Positions 1-8,800 of a stretch of DNA of 64,000 nucleotides are shown piece after piece. Both the position numbers and the translations under genes were made by a program. Each line of letters opens with the position of its first letter. The stretch's first letter is position 1. Source of the stretch: CALNYS01 sp942490855 (lineage in GTDB: Bacteria; Planctomycetota; Phycisphaerae; Phycisphaerales; UBA1924); NCBI GenBank assembly GCA_942490855.1, contig CALNYS010000004.1, positions 1,116,001-1,180,000 of the forward strand. The letters run 5' to 3'. The notes beneath the pieces were generated by a model. It ran no database searches, had not been told where the DNA came from, and saw nothing but the letters and a program-made list of their open reading frames with translations.

Positions 1-363
1 GCCGCGCTTCCCCTCGTCGCCTCCCGAACCCACCACCCGCACCGGAGCCCCCGCGAGAAAATCAATCCCCGTCTGCACCCGCCACGCGATGTCGTTCTCG
101 ATCACCACCTCGCGGTCGTCGCGCCCCGCGTCCGCAAACCGCCTCGCCCCGCGCAGCCGCTCGGGCAGCCCCGCCACCTGCGCCAGCCGCCCCCGCCGCA
201 CCGAACCGCCCGGGCACTCGTTCCTGTAGTACGACCACAGAAACTCAAGCCTCGGCACAACATCCGTCTCGTGCCGCTCCACGAGCGACGCAAGCGTCGC
301 CTCGTCAAGCCCGATCTCCGCAAACGCCCCAAGCTCATATCCCACGGTGTGGTCGCTCCGCAC
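1..363 (-). CDS. phage portal-like protein, N-terminal part (runs off left edge)
   Basis: Reading the complement from GTG at 363 gives 121 residues with no stop, continuing beyond base 1; an in-frame stop lies at 388-390. The segment contains LVERHETDVVPRLEFLWSYY, then AQVAGLPERLRG, then REVVIENDIAWRVQTGIDFL. This order (Arg-rich linker, GLPxRL, IVIENDIAWRV, start of the stem) resembles SPP1 gp6-type portal proteins, which form the ring through which DNA enters a phage head. It lies on the same strand as the terminase gene ending at 10647, but ordinary genes separate them. The start is a guess; GTG at 345 is also in frame. Only the N-terminal part is visible, so the family call is moderate. 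Confidence 0.6.
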   Translation of the reverse strand, partial: MRSDHTVGYELGAFAEIGLDEATLASLVERHETDVVPRLEFLWSYYRNECPGGSVRRGRLAQVAGLPERLRGARRFADAGRDDREVVIENDIAWRVQTGIDFLAGAPVRVVGSGGDEGKRG

Positions 364-541
364 AAGGCCCGGGGCAAACGCCGCGACTCACGCCGCAGCC
401 CGCTCAGCCCACACCCTTGCCCCCGCGACCCCGCCAGCGCGCACGACACCGCGCGATCTCCAGCGCCAGCGCGCAGAACGCCCACAATTCAACGAGCGAA
501 AAAAATCTCAGGAAAAAACGAGGATCAGCCCGCCCGGTGAC

Positions 542-817
542 TCAGCCGTGCGCGCCAGCAGCGCCCTCGGCCGTCTCCACCCGGCTGTACCGGTCGAGAT
601 TGCACACCACCATCTCGCCGTCATCCTTCCGCAGCTCGAGCCGGTCCAGCCAGACCTTCCCGTCCGCCGTGTGCGCAAACCACGACCCGGTCTTGCCAGC
701 GCCGTGCGCCACCACGACCCCCTCGACCGTAGAGGTGAACGTCCCCGTCCCGTGCGGGATCTGCTGCGTCACCAGAACCCGCTTCCCAACCTCGATGTGC
801 TCAGCCGAAATCGTCAT
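542..817 (-). CDS. conserved hypothetical protein, 91 aa
   Basis: Small soluble protein starting MTISAEHIEVGKRVLV. It contains a compact core rich in beta-strand-type residues (VEGVVVAHGAGKTGSWFAH, then VWLDRLELRKDDGE) and an acidic/Gly C-terminus. No membrane segment or signal peptide is visible. The pattern suggests a small barrel-like fold, but I cannot assign a function. ATG at 815-817 was chosen because the sequence upstream in this frame is Gly/Ala-rich and looks non-coding. No strong ribosome binding site is visible; the leader is short and GGGG precedes the ATG. Confidence 0.7.
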   Translation of the reverse strand: MTISAEHIEVGKRVLVTQQIPHGTGTFTSTVEGVVVAHGAGKTGSWFAHTADGKVWLDRLELRKDDGEMVVCNLDRYSRVETAEGAAGAHG

Positions 818-927
818 ACCCCAAAGTGTACAAACTCCGCCCGCACTCTCCCGGGAGAAGGCGGACGAGTATGCCCCGCTCAGGGCGACGTGCGACAGAC
901 CGCAGGTCCGTGCCGCGATCCCCTCGC

Positions 928-2196
928 CTAGCCCCCTGCGCCCATCAACCCAACACACTCCGCCTCCGAAATCGCCTGCCCCGCCCCGATCACCCCCGAG
1001 CCCTCCCGCCCGCGCCTCACCGCCGCCCGCACGTTGTCCGCCGGACACGCCGCCACCACCGGCGCGTCAGACCCCATCCACACCAGCTCTCGCTCATCCC
1101 GCCCCGCCGACCTCGCCCCGTCAACCAGATCCCTCAGCGGGAACGCACGATCCAGCCGCCCAGGCGTCAACCGCTCCAACGCCTCCACGTCCGCCAACAA
1201 ATGGCACGGCTGGACGCTCGCGATCACCCCCAACGCCCCGAACCGACCCACGTCGTCCGCATCAACGAACTGGACATGCTCAACCCGCTGCCCTCGCACC
1301 GACGAACCCGCAGCCTCTATCGCGTCAAGACACGACCGCACCGCCCCGTCCCCGATCGCGTGGGCGATGATCGGTAGCCCCGCCCCCTCCGCGTCCCGGA
1401 CCGCCCCCGCGATCTCCGCCGTCGTCATCAGCGCCTCCCCGCACACCCGCGCCGGATCAGGATCGGCGTACGGCTCCAGCATGTGCGCCGTCCGCGAGTT
1501 CAAAGTCCCATCCGTAAAAATCTTCACCCCCGCGACCCACACCCGATCGTTCGCCGCAAAAGCCGGATCGCGCAGGCACGCCCTCATCTCCGCATGCAAC
1601 GGCGCCAGACCCACCCGCACCCCGAGCTCCCCCCGCGACTCCAGCTCCCGCACCGCCCCAGCAAGCGCCAGATCCGTCCACATGTCGTGAACTTCCGTAA
1701 AACCGCGCGACGCCAGATCGTCACACGCAAGCCGCACCCGCGCCGTCAGGGCCTCGTGCGTCACCGCCGGCAACACCCGATCAATCAGCCGCCACGCCGT
1801 TTCAATCAGCAGACCCGTCGCCCCCCCGCGCGAATCCCGTTCAATCCGCCCGCCCGCCGGATCAGGCGTCGCCCCGTCGATCCCCGCAAGCTCCAGCACC
1901 CGCGTGCTCGCCGCCCCGCTGTGAATATCAAAGCTCCGCACCACCACACACCGCCCACCGCCGGCCGCGTGCAACTCGTCGTGCGCAGGCCACCGCCGAT
2001 CGCTCCACCCCTCCACGCGCGCACGGATCGCCGTCACCCACGCCCCCGCCGGGAGACCCTCCGCCCGCTCAGCAATCAGTTCAAGCGCGTCGGCGGAGCT
2101 CCCGCACCCCGCCAGATCAACCGCTTCGAGTGCTTCCCCGTACGCGCCAAGATGAAGATGCGCATCCCGCCACCCCGCGGCCGGCCGCGCGATCAC
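928..2196 (-). CDS. amidohydrolase family protein (YtcJ-like)
   Basis: A 422-residue metal-dependent hydrolase of the amidohydrolase superfamily. The metal-binding DAHLH is near residue 11, VAGVKIFTDGTLNSRTA is in the centre, followed by AHAIGDGA, EHVQ and the late aspartate motif GSDAPV. These are the expected ligands of the TIM-barrel active site in order. It is shorter than typical YtcJ proteins (about 530 aa) because the N-terminal beta-sandwich is reduced. The GTG start overlaps the stop of the upstream gene (GTGA, 2193-2196), so the two are translationally coupled. Substrate unknown; probably cytosolic. Confidence 0.88.
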   Translation of the reverse strand: MIARPAAGWRDAHLHLGAYGEALEAVDLAGCGSSADALELIAERAEGLPAGAWVTAIRARVEGWSDRRWPAHDELHAAGGGRCVVVRSFDIHSGAASTRVLELAGIDGATPDPAGGRIERDSRGGATGLLIETAWRLIDRVLPAVTHEALTARVRLACDDLASRGFTEVHDMWTDLALAGAVRELESRGELGVRVGLAPLHAEMRACLRDPAFAANDRVWVAGVKIFTDGTLNSRTAHMLEPYADPDPARVCGEALMTTAEIAGAVRDAEGAGLPIIAHAIGDGAVRSCLDAIEAAGSSVRGQRVEHVQFVDADDVGRFGALGVIASVQPCHLLADVEALERLTPGRLDRAFPLRDLVDGARSAGRDERELVWMGSDAPVVAACPADNVRAAVRRGREGSGVIGAGQAISEAECVGLMGAGG

Positions 2197-2816
2197 CCGC
2201 CCAGCCCCGCGATCAGCCGCCTCGCCGCCTCCCCGTCGCTGGCTTCCTCAGGAAATGGCAGACGCACAACGTCAAACCGCGCCCGCACGTCCACCCCCAA
2301 CGCGTCAACGCCCACCGCCAACGGCGACTCGACATCCCGCATCCCGCCGACGGAGTCACACAGCGAGCGCAACCGGTCCGCGTCCGCGTTCAGCCCGCGC
2401 ACAAGCGCCGCTTCTTCAGACGCAAACGGATGGGCGCCCATCAACGCGTCGCCGTCCACCACCACCCCGTCCCACTTCGCGAAATCCACCCAGACAGACG
2501 CCCACCGCACGTCCTCCGGCTCGCCGTGATAGATCGACCACCGATCCGCGATAGGGGGGTCGTCGTCAAGCTGCTCGGGCGATAGCAACACCCGCATCGC
2601 GCCAGGATCATCCGTCTCCTCTGGCAGGTGCAACACATGCTGCGACGCCAACAGCGCCGCCACCATCACCGGCCCGCACAGCCGCCCGTCCGCCGGATCA
2701 ACCACAAACTTCCACGGCACGTAGTTGTCATCAAACTCCAGCGTCCCCGCCTTGTGCGCCCCAAGGAACGCCCGCGCCGCCAACACCCGATCGCTCGCAT
2801 CGATTTCTTCGCTCAT
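2193..2816 (-). CDS. DUF2470/split-barrel FMN-binding-like protein
   Basis: Protein of 207 aa. The N-terminal half (DDNYVPWKFVVDPADGRL, then HVLHLPEE and SVWVDFAKW) resembles the pyridoxamine-phosphate-oxidase/HugZ split barrel. The C-terminal part, with VDALGVDVRARFDVVRLPFP, matches the DUF2470 pattern that closes heme-degrading HugZ-type proteins. Role is inferred only: flavin or heme binding. It is coupled by a GTGA overlap to the amidohydrolase. A GTG at 2822 would add two residues; ATG at 2816 is preferred, with GGGG just upstream. Both assignments are by motif recognition. Confidence 0.72.
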   Translation of the reverse strand: MSEEIDASDRVLAARAFLGAHKAGTLEFDDNYVPWKFVVDPADGRLCGPVMVAALLASQHVLHLPEETDDPGAMRVLLSPEQLDDDPPIADRWSIYHGEPEDVRWASVWVDFAKWDGVVVDGDALMGAHPFASEEAALVRGLNADADRLRSLCDSVGGMRDVESPLAVGVDALGVDVRARFDVVRLPFPEEASDGEAARRLIAGLGG

Positions 2817-2837
2817 CCCCACAGATTACGCCATCTC

Positions 2838-3101
2838 TCCTCCCTCTCCCCATCTCCAATAGAGAGAGGACTGGGCGAGGGGCCAAACCAATCCCGAGCG
2901 CAGCGAGTGCCCGCGTTCCCTCCCTCTCCCATTGGGAGAGGGCCGGGGTGAGGGGCCAGATCAAACGCGAGCAAAGCGAGCCGCCAACCTTCACCCTCTC
3001 CCGCGGGGAGAGGGCAGGGTGAGGGGGCAAACCAACAGCGAGCCCAGCGAGCCGCCTCTTCATCCCCCTCTCCCCGAGGGAGAGGGGCAAGGGGAGAGGG
3101 A
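2838..3101. repeat. array of four imperfect palindromic repeats (CCCTCTCCC...GGGAGAGGG)
   Basis: Four units occur at about 2838-2883, 2920-2956, 2991-3030 and 3064-3101. Each is an inverted repeat of CCCTCTCCC and GGGAGAGGG, mostly followed by GGGGTGAGGGG. The units are joined by a second conserved piece containing GCGAGC..AGCGAG. The period is about 72 bp. The array fills the gap between metG and the split-barrel gene and contains no gene. Related units lie at 4725-4840 and 19101-19139. Each arm can form a strong hairpin and could act in termination or mRNA stability; that role is inferred. Confidence 0.8.
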
Positions 3102-3111
3102 GCTCCCCCCG

Positions 3112-4704
3112 TTACGCCCCAACCGCCTCCGGCTCCGCAGCGTCCACGTCCGCCCGCGGGAACAGCGCCTCGCCCTTCTCGACCCGCGCCCCGGGCTCAA
3201 GCCCGCCCCACACGCACCGCTCCGCCAGCGACCGCGCATCGTTGGGATCCTGCCCGAACCGCTGCAGCATGTCCGCCATCGTCTCGGGCATCGCCGGAAG
3301 CAGCAGCGTCGCCGCGATACGCAGCGCCTCGGCGCAGTGGTAGAGAATCGTCCCCACCTCCTCCATCCGTGACTCGTCCTTCGCCAGCGTGAACGGCTTC
3401 GTCGCGTTCACGTACCCGTCCACCCGGCGCGTGATCGCCATCGCGCTCTCGAGCGCCTTCCCGAGATCGCACCCGTCCATCCCCTCGACCGCGCTCCCGA
3501 CCAGCTCGCCGCAGATCTCAGGCCAATCATGATCCGCGTACGAATCCGACTGCGCCGCCGGGCACGCCCCGTCGAAGTACTTCGCGATCATGTTGCTCAC
3601 CCGCGACGCCGCGTTCCCGATCCCGTTCGCCAGGTCCGCGTTGTACACCTCCACGAACTTCCCGTGCGCAAAGTCCGCGTCCGTCGCCCCCATCGGCCCC
3701 TGCGTCAGCAGGTACCACCGCACCGCGTCCGTCGAAAACGTCTCGCAGTACCCCCGAAGCGTCGGCAGATCGAGGAAATTCCCCAGCGACTTGCTCATCT
3801 TCCGACCCTCGCGGATCCAGTACGAGTGCGCGTACACACACCCCGGCAGGTCCTTCCCGAGCGCCATCAACAAACACGGCCAGATCACCGCGTGGAACCA
3901 CAAAATGTCCTTCGCGATGAAGTGAACATCCGCCGGCCAGTACTTCTCCCGCTCGTCCGAGTCCACCACCGACAGGTAGTTAAAGAGCGCGTCGATCCAC
4001 ACGTACACCCGGTGACCCTCGTCCCCCGGCATCCGGATCCCCCACGCCGTCGCCGCGTCGCTCTCGTCGATCCCCCGCGACACCGGCACCCGCTGCAGCC
4101 CCTGCCTGATCCGCCCCAGCACCTCGTTCCGGCGCGCCTCGGGCTTGATGAACCCCGGGTTCGCCTCGATGTGCTCAAGCAACCGGCCCTCGTACTTCGC
4201 CAGATCGAAGAAGTAGTTTTGCTCGACCCGCTTCACCAACTCCCGCCCCGTCACCGGCGACTTGAACTCGTGCTCCCGCGCCACCGTCTCCGTGACATAC
4301 TCCTCCTGCGACGGGTCCCACCACCCCTCGTAGTCCCCCAGCGCGATGTCCCCCTTATCCATCAGCCGCTGGATGTACTCCCGCACCTTCGAGGTGTGCC
4401 GCTCCTCCGTCGTCCGGATGAAGTCGTCGTACCCCAGGTTCATCTCGTCGAACGCCCCCCGGAACGCCGCCGCGTTCCGGTCCGCCCACTCGATGGTCGA
4501 GATCCCGCGCTCCGCCGCGCTCGTCACCACCTTCTCCGCGTGCTCGTCCGTCCCCGTCAAAAAGAACGAGTCCCGCCCCGACAGCGCATAAAACCGCGCC
4601 ATCGCGTCCGCGAGCAGCGTCGTGTAGCAATGCCCGATGTGCGGCGCATCGTTGACGTAGTAAATCGGCGTGGTGACGTAAAACGTGGGGTGATCGGTGG
4701 TCAT
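3112..4704 (-). CDS. metG: methionyl-tRNA synthetase
   Basis: A 530-residue class I aminoacyl-tRNA synthetase charging tRNA-Met. The HIGH signature is at residues 22-25 after YVTTPIYYVNDAP, and KMSKS is near residues 302-306. The connective peptide reads YEGWWDPSQEEYVTE and has no zinc-binding cysteine knuckles, so this is the zinc-free subtype. The anticodon-binding helical domain follows. The C-terminus is short and lacks the dimerising OB-fold found in some MetRS. Palindromic repeat clusters flank the gene on both sides. Confidence 0.97.
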   Translation of the reverse strand: MTTDHPTFYVTTPIYYVNDAPHIGHCYTTLLADAMARFYALSGRDSFFLTGTDEHAEKVVTSAAERGISTIEWADRNAAAFRGAFDEMNLGYDDFIRTTEERHTSKVREYIQRLMDKGDIALGDYEGWWDPSQEEYVTETVAREHEFKSPVTGRELVKRVEQNYFFDLAKYEGRLLEHIEANPGFIKPEARRNEVLGRIRQGLQRVPVSRGIDESDAATAWGIRMPGDEGHRVYVWIDALFNYLSVVDSDEREKYWPADVHFIAKDILWFHAVIWPCLLMALGKDLPGCVYAHSYWIREGRKMSKSLGNFLDLPTLRGYCETFSTDAVRWYLLTQGPMGATDADFAHGKFVEVYNADLANGIGNAASRVSNMIAKYFDGACPAAQSDSYADHDWPEICGELVGSAVEGMDGCDLGKALESAMAITRRVDGYVNATKPFTLAKDESRMEEVGTILYHCAEALRIAATLLLPAMPETMADMLQRFGQDPNDARSLAERCVWGGLEPGARVEKGEALFPRADVDAAEPEAVGA

Positions 4705-4724
4705 GCGCCGAGTGTACCGCCGAC

Positions 4725-4840
4725 CCTCCCCCCTCTCCCTCGGGGAGAGGGGCCGGGGGTGAGGGCGAGATTTTCACGCGAGCGAAGCAGGCGCCTCTTC
4801 GTCCCCCTCTCCCCGAGGGAGAGGGGAAAGGGGAGAGGGA
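4725..4840. repeat. two palindromic repeat units upstream of metG
   Basis: Two copies of the CCCTCTCC/GGAGAGGG palindrome lie at about 4725-4766 and 4801-4840, joined by a GCGAGCGAAGCAGG spacer like the one in the 2838-3101 array. They occupy the space between the metG start codon and the next, divergent gene, so they may lie in the metG leader. Confidence 0.75.
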
Positions 4841-4905
4841 GGCGTCCCGAGACTCAGGCACATAGGCACCCCCCGGTAGACTGTTACGGTAGAGAGAGGT
4901 GACCG

Positions 4906-5964
4906 ATGCCCGCACTTACAGCCATCGCCGCGCTCGTGGCCGTGACGCCCGTATTCCTTGGCGCTGCGAACCAGCACGCCGACCCGACAGAGCAAAGCGA
5001 TGCGGTTCCGGCGGCCCCGGCGACTCCCGTCGAGCTCTGGAGCGCGCTCACCGCCCGCTACGAAGAGATCGATTACCTCGAGCGCAGCGGGTTTTTCGCG
5101 ATGAACCTGCCGCCCGGAGCCCGCGAGGCGTCTAAAGTCGGGACACTCGGCGCAGCCCCCATCACCGTCAGACTTGAGCGAGGTGATGTGGATGTGATCG
5201 AGCATGCCCTGGTTGATGCTGGCGGCACGACCTTCCAAGCCGTCCCGGACGCATGGCTCGTGTGGAATATGGGGGTTGAGGAAATATGCGCTCAGATCTC
5301 GCGCAAGGAGATCGTCACTTCAGCTGAGGTCATGCGGCTCAACAGCGATACGTTCGGCCAGTCAACGTTCTACCAACCCGTGCTGTCTCTCGACATGCTT
5401 CTCATGACGGACGGCTCTCTCGATGCACTTCTCGGGGAACCTGTCGAGATAGTCGCCCCAGGAATTGAGACGTTCGACAAGCACTCAACGCATGGCACAC
5501 TCCTTGGCTACTCGTTCTTGCGCGAACGCCCTGAAGACGCACGCTTCATCCGACTCAACGGCGCACGGGCGCGAGCAGGCCTCGTGATCGACAGTCGGAC
5601 GGGCGTCCTCGCAGCTGGCGTCATCGATATTGACGCCGCAGATCTCGGGCTCTTTGAAAAGCGAGGAGCTCGGATCTGGCTTGGCATGGGCTTGGAGAAA
5701 CCAGTGTTATCGCCTACGACGCCGCGCCCGGCGCCGATCAGCGAAGGGCGTGAAGTAGTCTCACTCGCGGAGTACAAGACCGCGGTGCACGTTTCGATCC
5801 TCAGCATGATCGACAAGCGCAGAGAAGAATTCGAGCAACAACTTGCGCAGGCAAACGAGCAGATCGAGGCACACGGTGCTGATCACCCGATGCGCCCGTG
5901 GGCCTTGCGCTGGAAAGAGAGAGTCGAAGGCTGGCTCGCGATGTCCCCCGCGGGGGACGAGTAG
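4906..5964 (+). CDS. exported protein of unknown function, 352 aa
   Basis: Begins with a probable signal peptide (MPALTAIAALVAVTPVFLGA) preceded by GAGAGG at good spacing. The mature part has no motif I recognise: mixed alpha/beta with a charged, coiled-coil-prone C-terminus (DKRREEFEQQLAQANEQIEA). A segment reading FYQPVLSLDMLLMTDGSLDAL resembles outer-membrane lipoprotein-sorting-like folds only vaguely. GC at third positions is visibly lower than in neighbouring genes, suggesting a lineage-specific or acquired gene. Convergent with the M16 gene and ending four bases before it. Confidence 0.8.
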   Translation: MPALTAIAALVAVTPVFLGAANQHADPTEQSDAVPAAPATPVELWSALTARYEEIDYLERSGFFAMNLPPGAREASKVGTLGAAPITVRLERGDVDVIEHALVDAGGTTFQAVPDAWLVWNMGVEEICAQISRKEIVTSAEVMRLNSDTFGQSTFYQPVLSLDMLLMTDGSLDALLGEPVEIVAPGIETFDKHSTHGTLLGYSFLRERPEDARFIRLNGARARAGLVIDSRTGVLAAGVIDIDAADLGLFEKRGARIWLGMGLEKPVLSPTTPRPAPISEGREVVSLAEYKTAVHVSILSMIDKRREEFEQQLAQANEQIEAHGADHPMRPWALRWKERVEGWLAMSPAGDE

Positions 5965-5967
5965 CTC

Positions 5968-7224
5968 TCACCCCCCAAACCCAAGCCCCTTCGACCCCAG
6001 CGTGCACACCGTCAGCTCCCCAAGCTCCCGCCGCGCCAGGTACGCGTTGAGCTGATCCAGCGTCACCCCGTCGATCTCCTCCGCCACCTCCGTCAGCGAC
6101 CGCGCCCGATCCAGCCGCGCCACGTCCGCCGCCAGCGCGCTCGCCCGCGCGCTCGTCGATTCCCCGCTCATCACCAGCTTGGACTTCAGCCCGATCGTCG
6201 CCCGCTCCAGCTCCTCCGCCGTCACCGCGCCCTCGGGCGTGTTGATCCGGCGCAGCTCGCCAACGAGCACGTCTAGCGTCTCCTGCGCCCGCTCGGGCGT
6301 CGTGCCCGAGTACGACACCACACGCCCGTACTCCCGCGCCGTCGCGTACCCCGCCGACACCGCGTAGCACAAGCCCCGCTTTTCCCTGACCTCCGTAAAC
6401 AACCGCCCCGACATCCCGCCCGACAGCACCGCTACCGCCAGGCGCTCAAGCACCGCGTCCTTGTCGCCCTCCGCCGGCGCGTCGTGCATCACCGCGATGT
6501 GCGTCTGCTCCGTGTCCGATCCGATGTGCTCGTACCCGCGCCCGCCGCACCCCGAGTACGCCACGCCCGCCGCGCTCCCGGACCACCCCGCGAGCAACCC
6601 GTTGAACTCCGCCTCGACCGCGTCTACGTCAACCCCGCCAGCGACCGCGATGATCGATCCCCTGGGCGCCGCGCACCGACCCCAGTGCTCCACCACGTCC
6701 CCGCGCGTCACGCCGTTGAGCCCCGCTTCCGTGCCCATCCCCGAGCGACCGAAGGGGGGCGGCGCGTGACGGTCCCGCGCCGCGAGCATCACCTTCGTCT
6801 GCGGCTCGTCGTCGAGCCCCTTGAGCGACTGCAACGCCAGCTGCCGCGCCGGGTCGATCGCGTCCTCGGAAAACGCCGGCTCGCGCAGCGAGTCCACCAC
6901 GAGCGCCGCGACCTCCGAGAACCTCGCCCCGAGGAACGTCGACGAGTACTGCATGTGCACCGTCTGCAGGTCAGCAGAGCGCGACGCCCCGAGAAGATCA
7001 AACGCGTCCGCCTGCACCCGGGAGGACCGAGAAACCGACCCGCGCAGCAGCAGCTCCTCGAGCATCGTCCCCACGCCCTGCCGGTCCTCCGGGTCCATCG
7101 CCCCGCCCGCGGGCGTCAGCCAGGCCAGCGCCGCCGAACGCGCCGAAGGGATCGTCTCCACCACGAGGGTCGCCCCGCAGTCCAGGGTGCGTGATACGGG
7201 CGCCGTCGCGGTGTGCGTGCTCAT
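5968..7224 (-). CDS. M16 family peptidase homologue, probably non-catalytic subunit
   Basis: A 418-residue protein with the two-domain M16B layout. The N-terminal domain contains GVGTMLEELLLRG where active members have the zinc motif HxxEH, so both histidines are missing (TMLEE). The second domain keeps the RGLCYAVSAGY element of the substrate-binding Arg/Tyr pair. This combination is typical of the inactive subunit of M16B heterodimers such as MPP-alpha. No active partner gene is visible here. ATG at 7224 was chosen because the sequence upstream does not align with the family. Possible role: substrate-binding half of a processing protease encoded elsewhere. Confidence 0.88.
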   Translation of the reverse strand: MSTHTATAPVSRTLDCGATLVVETIPSARSAALAWLTPAGGAMDPEDRQGVGTMLEELLLRGSVSRSSRVQADAFDLLGASRSADLQTVHMQYSSTFLGARFSEVAALVVDSLREPAFSEDAIDPARQLALQSLKGLDDEPQTKVMLAARDRHAPPPFGRSGMGTEAGLNGVTRGDVVEHWGRCAAPRGSIIAVAGGVDVDAVEAEFNGLLAGWSGSAAGVAYSGCGGRGYEHIGSDTEQTHIAVMHDAPAEGDKDAVLERLAVAVLSGGMSGRLFTEVREKRGLCYAVSAGYATAREYGRVVSYSGTTPERAQETLDVLVGELRRINTPEGAVTAEELERATIGLKSKLVMSGESTSARASALAADVARLDRARSLTEVAEEIDGVTLDQLNAYLARRELGELTVCTLGSKGLGFGG

Positions 7225-7393
7225 CCTTATGGGTCTCCAGAGGTGCGTGGAGTGTAGCCCGCGCCGTATCGGGCGTCGGGCAACCCTCCCTCCCCCGCGC
7301 AGCCCGCGCAGATCATCCCCCGGATCACTCCAAACCCATTCCGCCACGTCATCCGCCGCGACCTATTCGATGATCCATGCAGGAGAACGAGCC

Positions 7394-8026
7394 GTGCGTC
7401 TCATCATCTACAGCCTGGCAGTCCTGGCAGCCCTGCTTGTCGCGGGCCTCATCGTCGCGCACCGCGCCGGCAACGCCAGCGAAGAAGCGCAGGCCCTCGA
7501 GACCCGCGCCAGCGTCGAACGCCTCAAGCAGGAGATCCACGTCCGGCGCGCGCTCGAGACCGCAGAGCTCAACGAGATGAACTGGCCCCGCCGACCCGAC
7601 CCCGCGTGGTTCGGCGAAGACGTCCCCGCCAACCAGCTCCTCGACCGCAACCGCCCGTGGCTCGAGGTCGCGCCCGCGTCCCAGGCCACCCTCCTGCACC
7701 CCCCGGACCGCGTCGCGTCCGACGAAACCACCGCCGCTTTCTGGTACAACCCCTACGCGGGCGTTGTGCGAGCCCGCGCGCCACAGCGCATGACCGACCG
7801 ACACTCGCTCGATCTCTACAACGAGATCAACGCGACGGTGGTCGCGTCCCTGCTCGATATCGAGTGGCTCGCCCTCGACGAACTGCGCCGAGAAGACGTC
7901 GTCGCGCGCGCCACGCCGCTCGCCGCGACCAACGCCGACTACCCCTCCGACGACGTCTACGGCGAGCACGCCGCGCCCGAAAACACCGGCGCGGCGCTCA
8001 CCGACGCCGGTGTCGATCCGCGCTGA
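7394..8026 (+). CDS. single-pass membrane protein, unknown function
   Basis: Starts with GTG at 7394 behind a good AGGAG (7381-7385). An ATG at 7370 is in frame but lacks such a site. The N-terminus is a single hydrophobic helix (LIIYSLAVLAALLVAGLIV), then a basic/acidic helical stretch (SVERLKQEIHVRRALETAEL) and a soluble region with WYNPYAGVVRARAP. The single N-terminal helix followed by a coiled helix recalls pseudopilins, but no prepilin peptidase site is clear. About 210 aa. Function unknown. Confidence 0.75.
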   Translation: MRLIIYSLAVLAALLVAGLIVAHRAGNASEEAQALETRASVERLKQEIHVRRALETAELNEMNWPRRPDPAWFGEDVPANQLLDRNRPWLEVAPASQATLLHPPDRVASDETTAAFWYNPYAGVVRARAPQRMTDRHSLDLYNEINATVVASLLDIEWLALDELRREDVVARATPLAATNADYPSDDVYGEHAAPENTGAALTDAGVDPR

Positions 8027-8178
8027 TCCGAGCGCCCGCTTGCGAACTGTTTAACGAAATCGTTGAAGTGCTTGCGTTGGAGTCCCCGATAACGGTAAAA
8101 ATGGTGTCGGTGTCTCTGCGCCGCGCGGCGCCACCACACGCGTTCCTCAGCTCCGAGCTTGTCATGAGGAGACACAAC

Positions 8179-8661
8179 ATGGCGAAGAAGAAAACCACGC
8201 GTAAGAAGGCCGCTCGAAAAACGACCGGCCGCAAGAAAGCAACCACCCGCAAGAAGGCGACGCGCAAGAAGGCGACCACACGTCGCAAGCCCGCCGCCAA
8301 GAAGGCCACACGCAAGAAGGCGACCCGTCGCAAGACCACCGCCAAGAAGACCACGCGTAAGAAGGCCACCACGCGCAAGAAGGCGACCCGCAAGAAGGCC
8401 GCGACCAGCAAGAAGAAGACGACGCGTCGCAAGCCCGCCGCCAAGAAGGCGACGCGCAAGAAGACCACGCGCAAGAAGCCCGCCACGCGGAAGAAGGCGA
8501 CCCGTAAGAAGGCCGCTACCGCCAAGAAGACGACGCGCCGCAAGCCCGCCGCCAAGAAGGCGACCCGCAAGAAGGCCACGCGCAAGAAGGCGACCACCAG
8601 CCGCAAGACGACGGCGCGCAAGAAGCCCGCCGCCCGTCGCAAGACCACCCGCCGGCGCTAA
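8179..8661 (+). CDS. lysine-rich histone H1-like DNA-binding protein
   Basis: A 160-residue protein made almost entirely of Lys, Arg, Ala and Thr in short repeats of the type KKATRKKAT and RRKPAAKK, with no other domain. This is the composition of eukaryotic H1 tails, chlamydial Hc1/Hc2 and the AlgP C-terminus, so nucleoid compaction is the likely role. Start ATG at 8179 with AGGAG at 8167-8171. The upstream 150 bp has a plausible promoter (TTGCGT then TAAAAA, 18 bp apart), and a strong terminator follows, so the gene is probably monocistronic. The DNA repeats make it prone to expansion or contraction. Confidence 0.9.
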   Translation: MAKKKTTRKKAARKTTGRKKATTRKKATRKKATTRRKPAAKKATRKKATRRKTTAKKTTRKKATTRKKATRKKAATSKKKTTRRKPAAKKATRKKTTRKKPATRKKATRKKAATAKKTTRRKPAAKKATRKKATRKKATTSRKTTARKKPAARRKTTRRR

Positions 8662-8687
8662 GCCCGCTGGGTGACCGAAAACCACGA

Positions 8688-8720
8688 GCGGGGCTGGCGG
8701 AAGCCGGCCTCGCTTTTTTT
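8688..8720 (+). terminator. rho-independent terminator of the H1-like gene
   Basis: An 11-bp stem (8688-8698 with 8703-8713, two G-U pairs) with a GGAA loop is followed by seven T residues. It lies 26 bp after the lysine-rich gene. Confidence 0.9.
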
Positions 8721-8800
8721 CATACCGCTTGCCCCGCGCGTTCGAGACCGTAGGATCCAATCCAACGCCGCGCACGAGGACGCGCCCAGGAGCGAGCCGA

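Noticed and set aside
8179..8661. KKATRKKAT DNA repeat considered as a CRISPR-like or tandem non-coding repeat
   Set aside because: The repeat is in frame, has a ribosome site and terminator, and encodes a known type of basic protein; units are irregular and there are no spacers.
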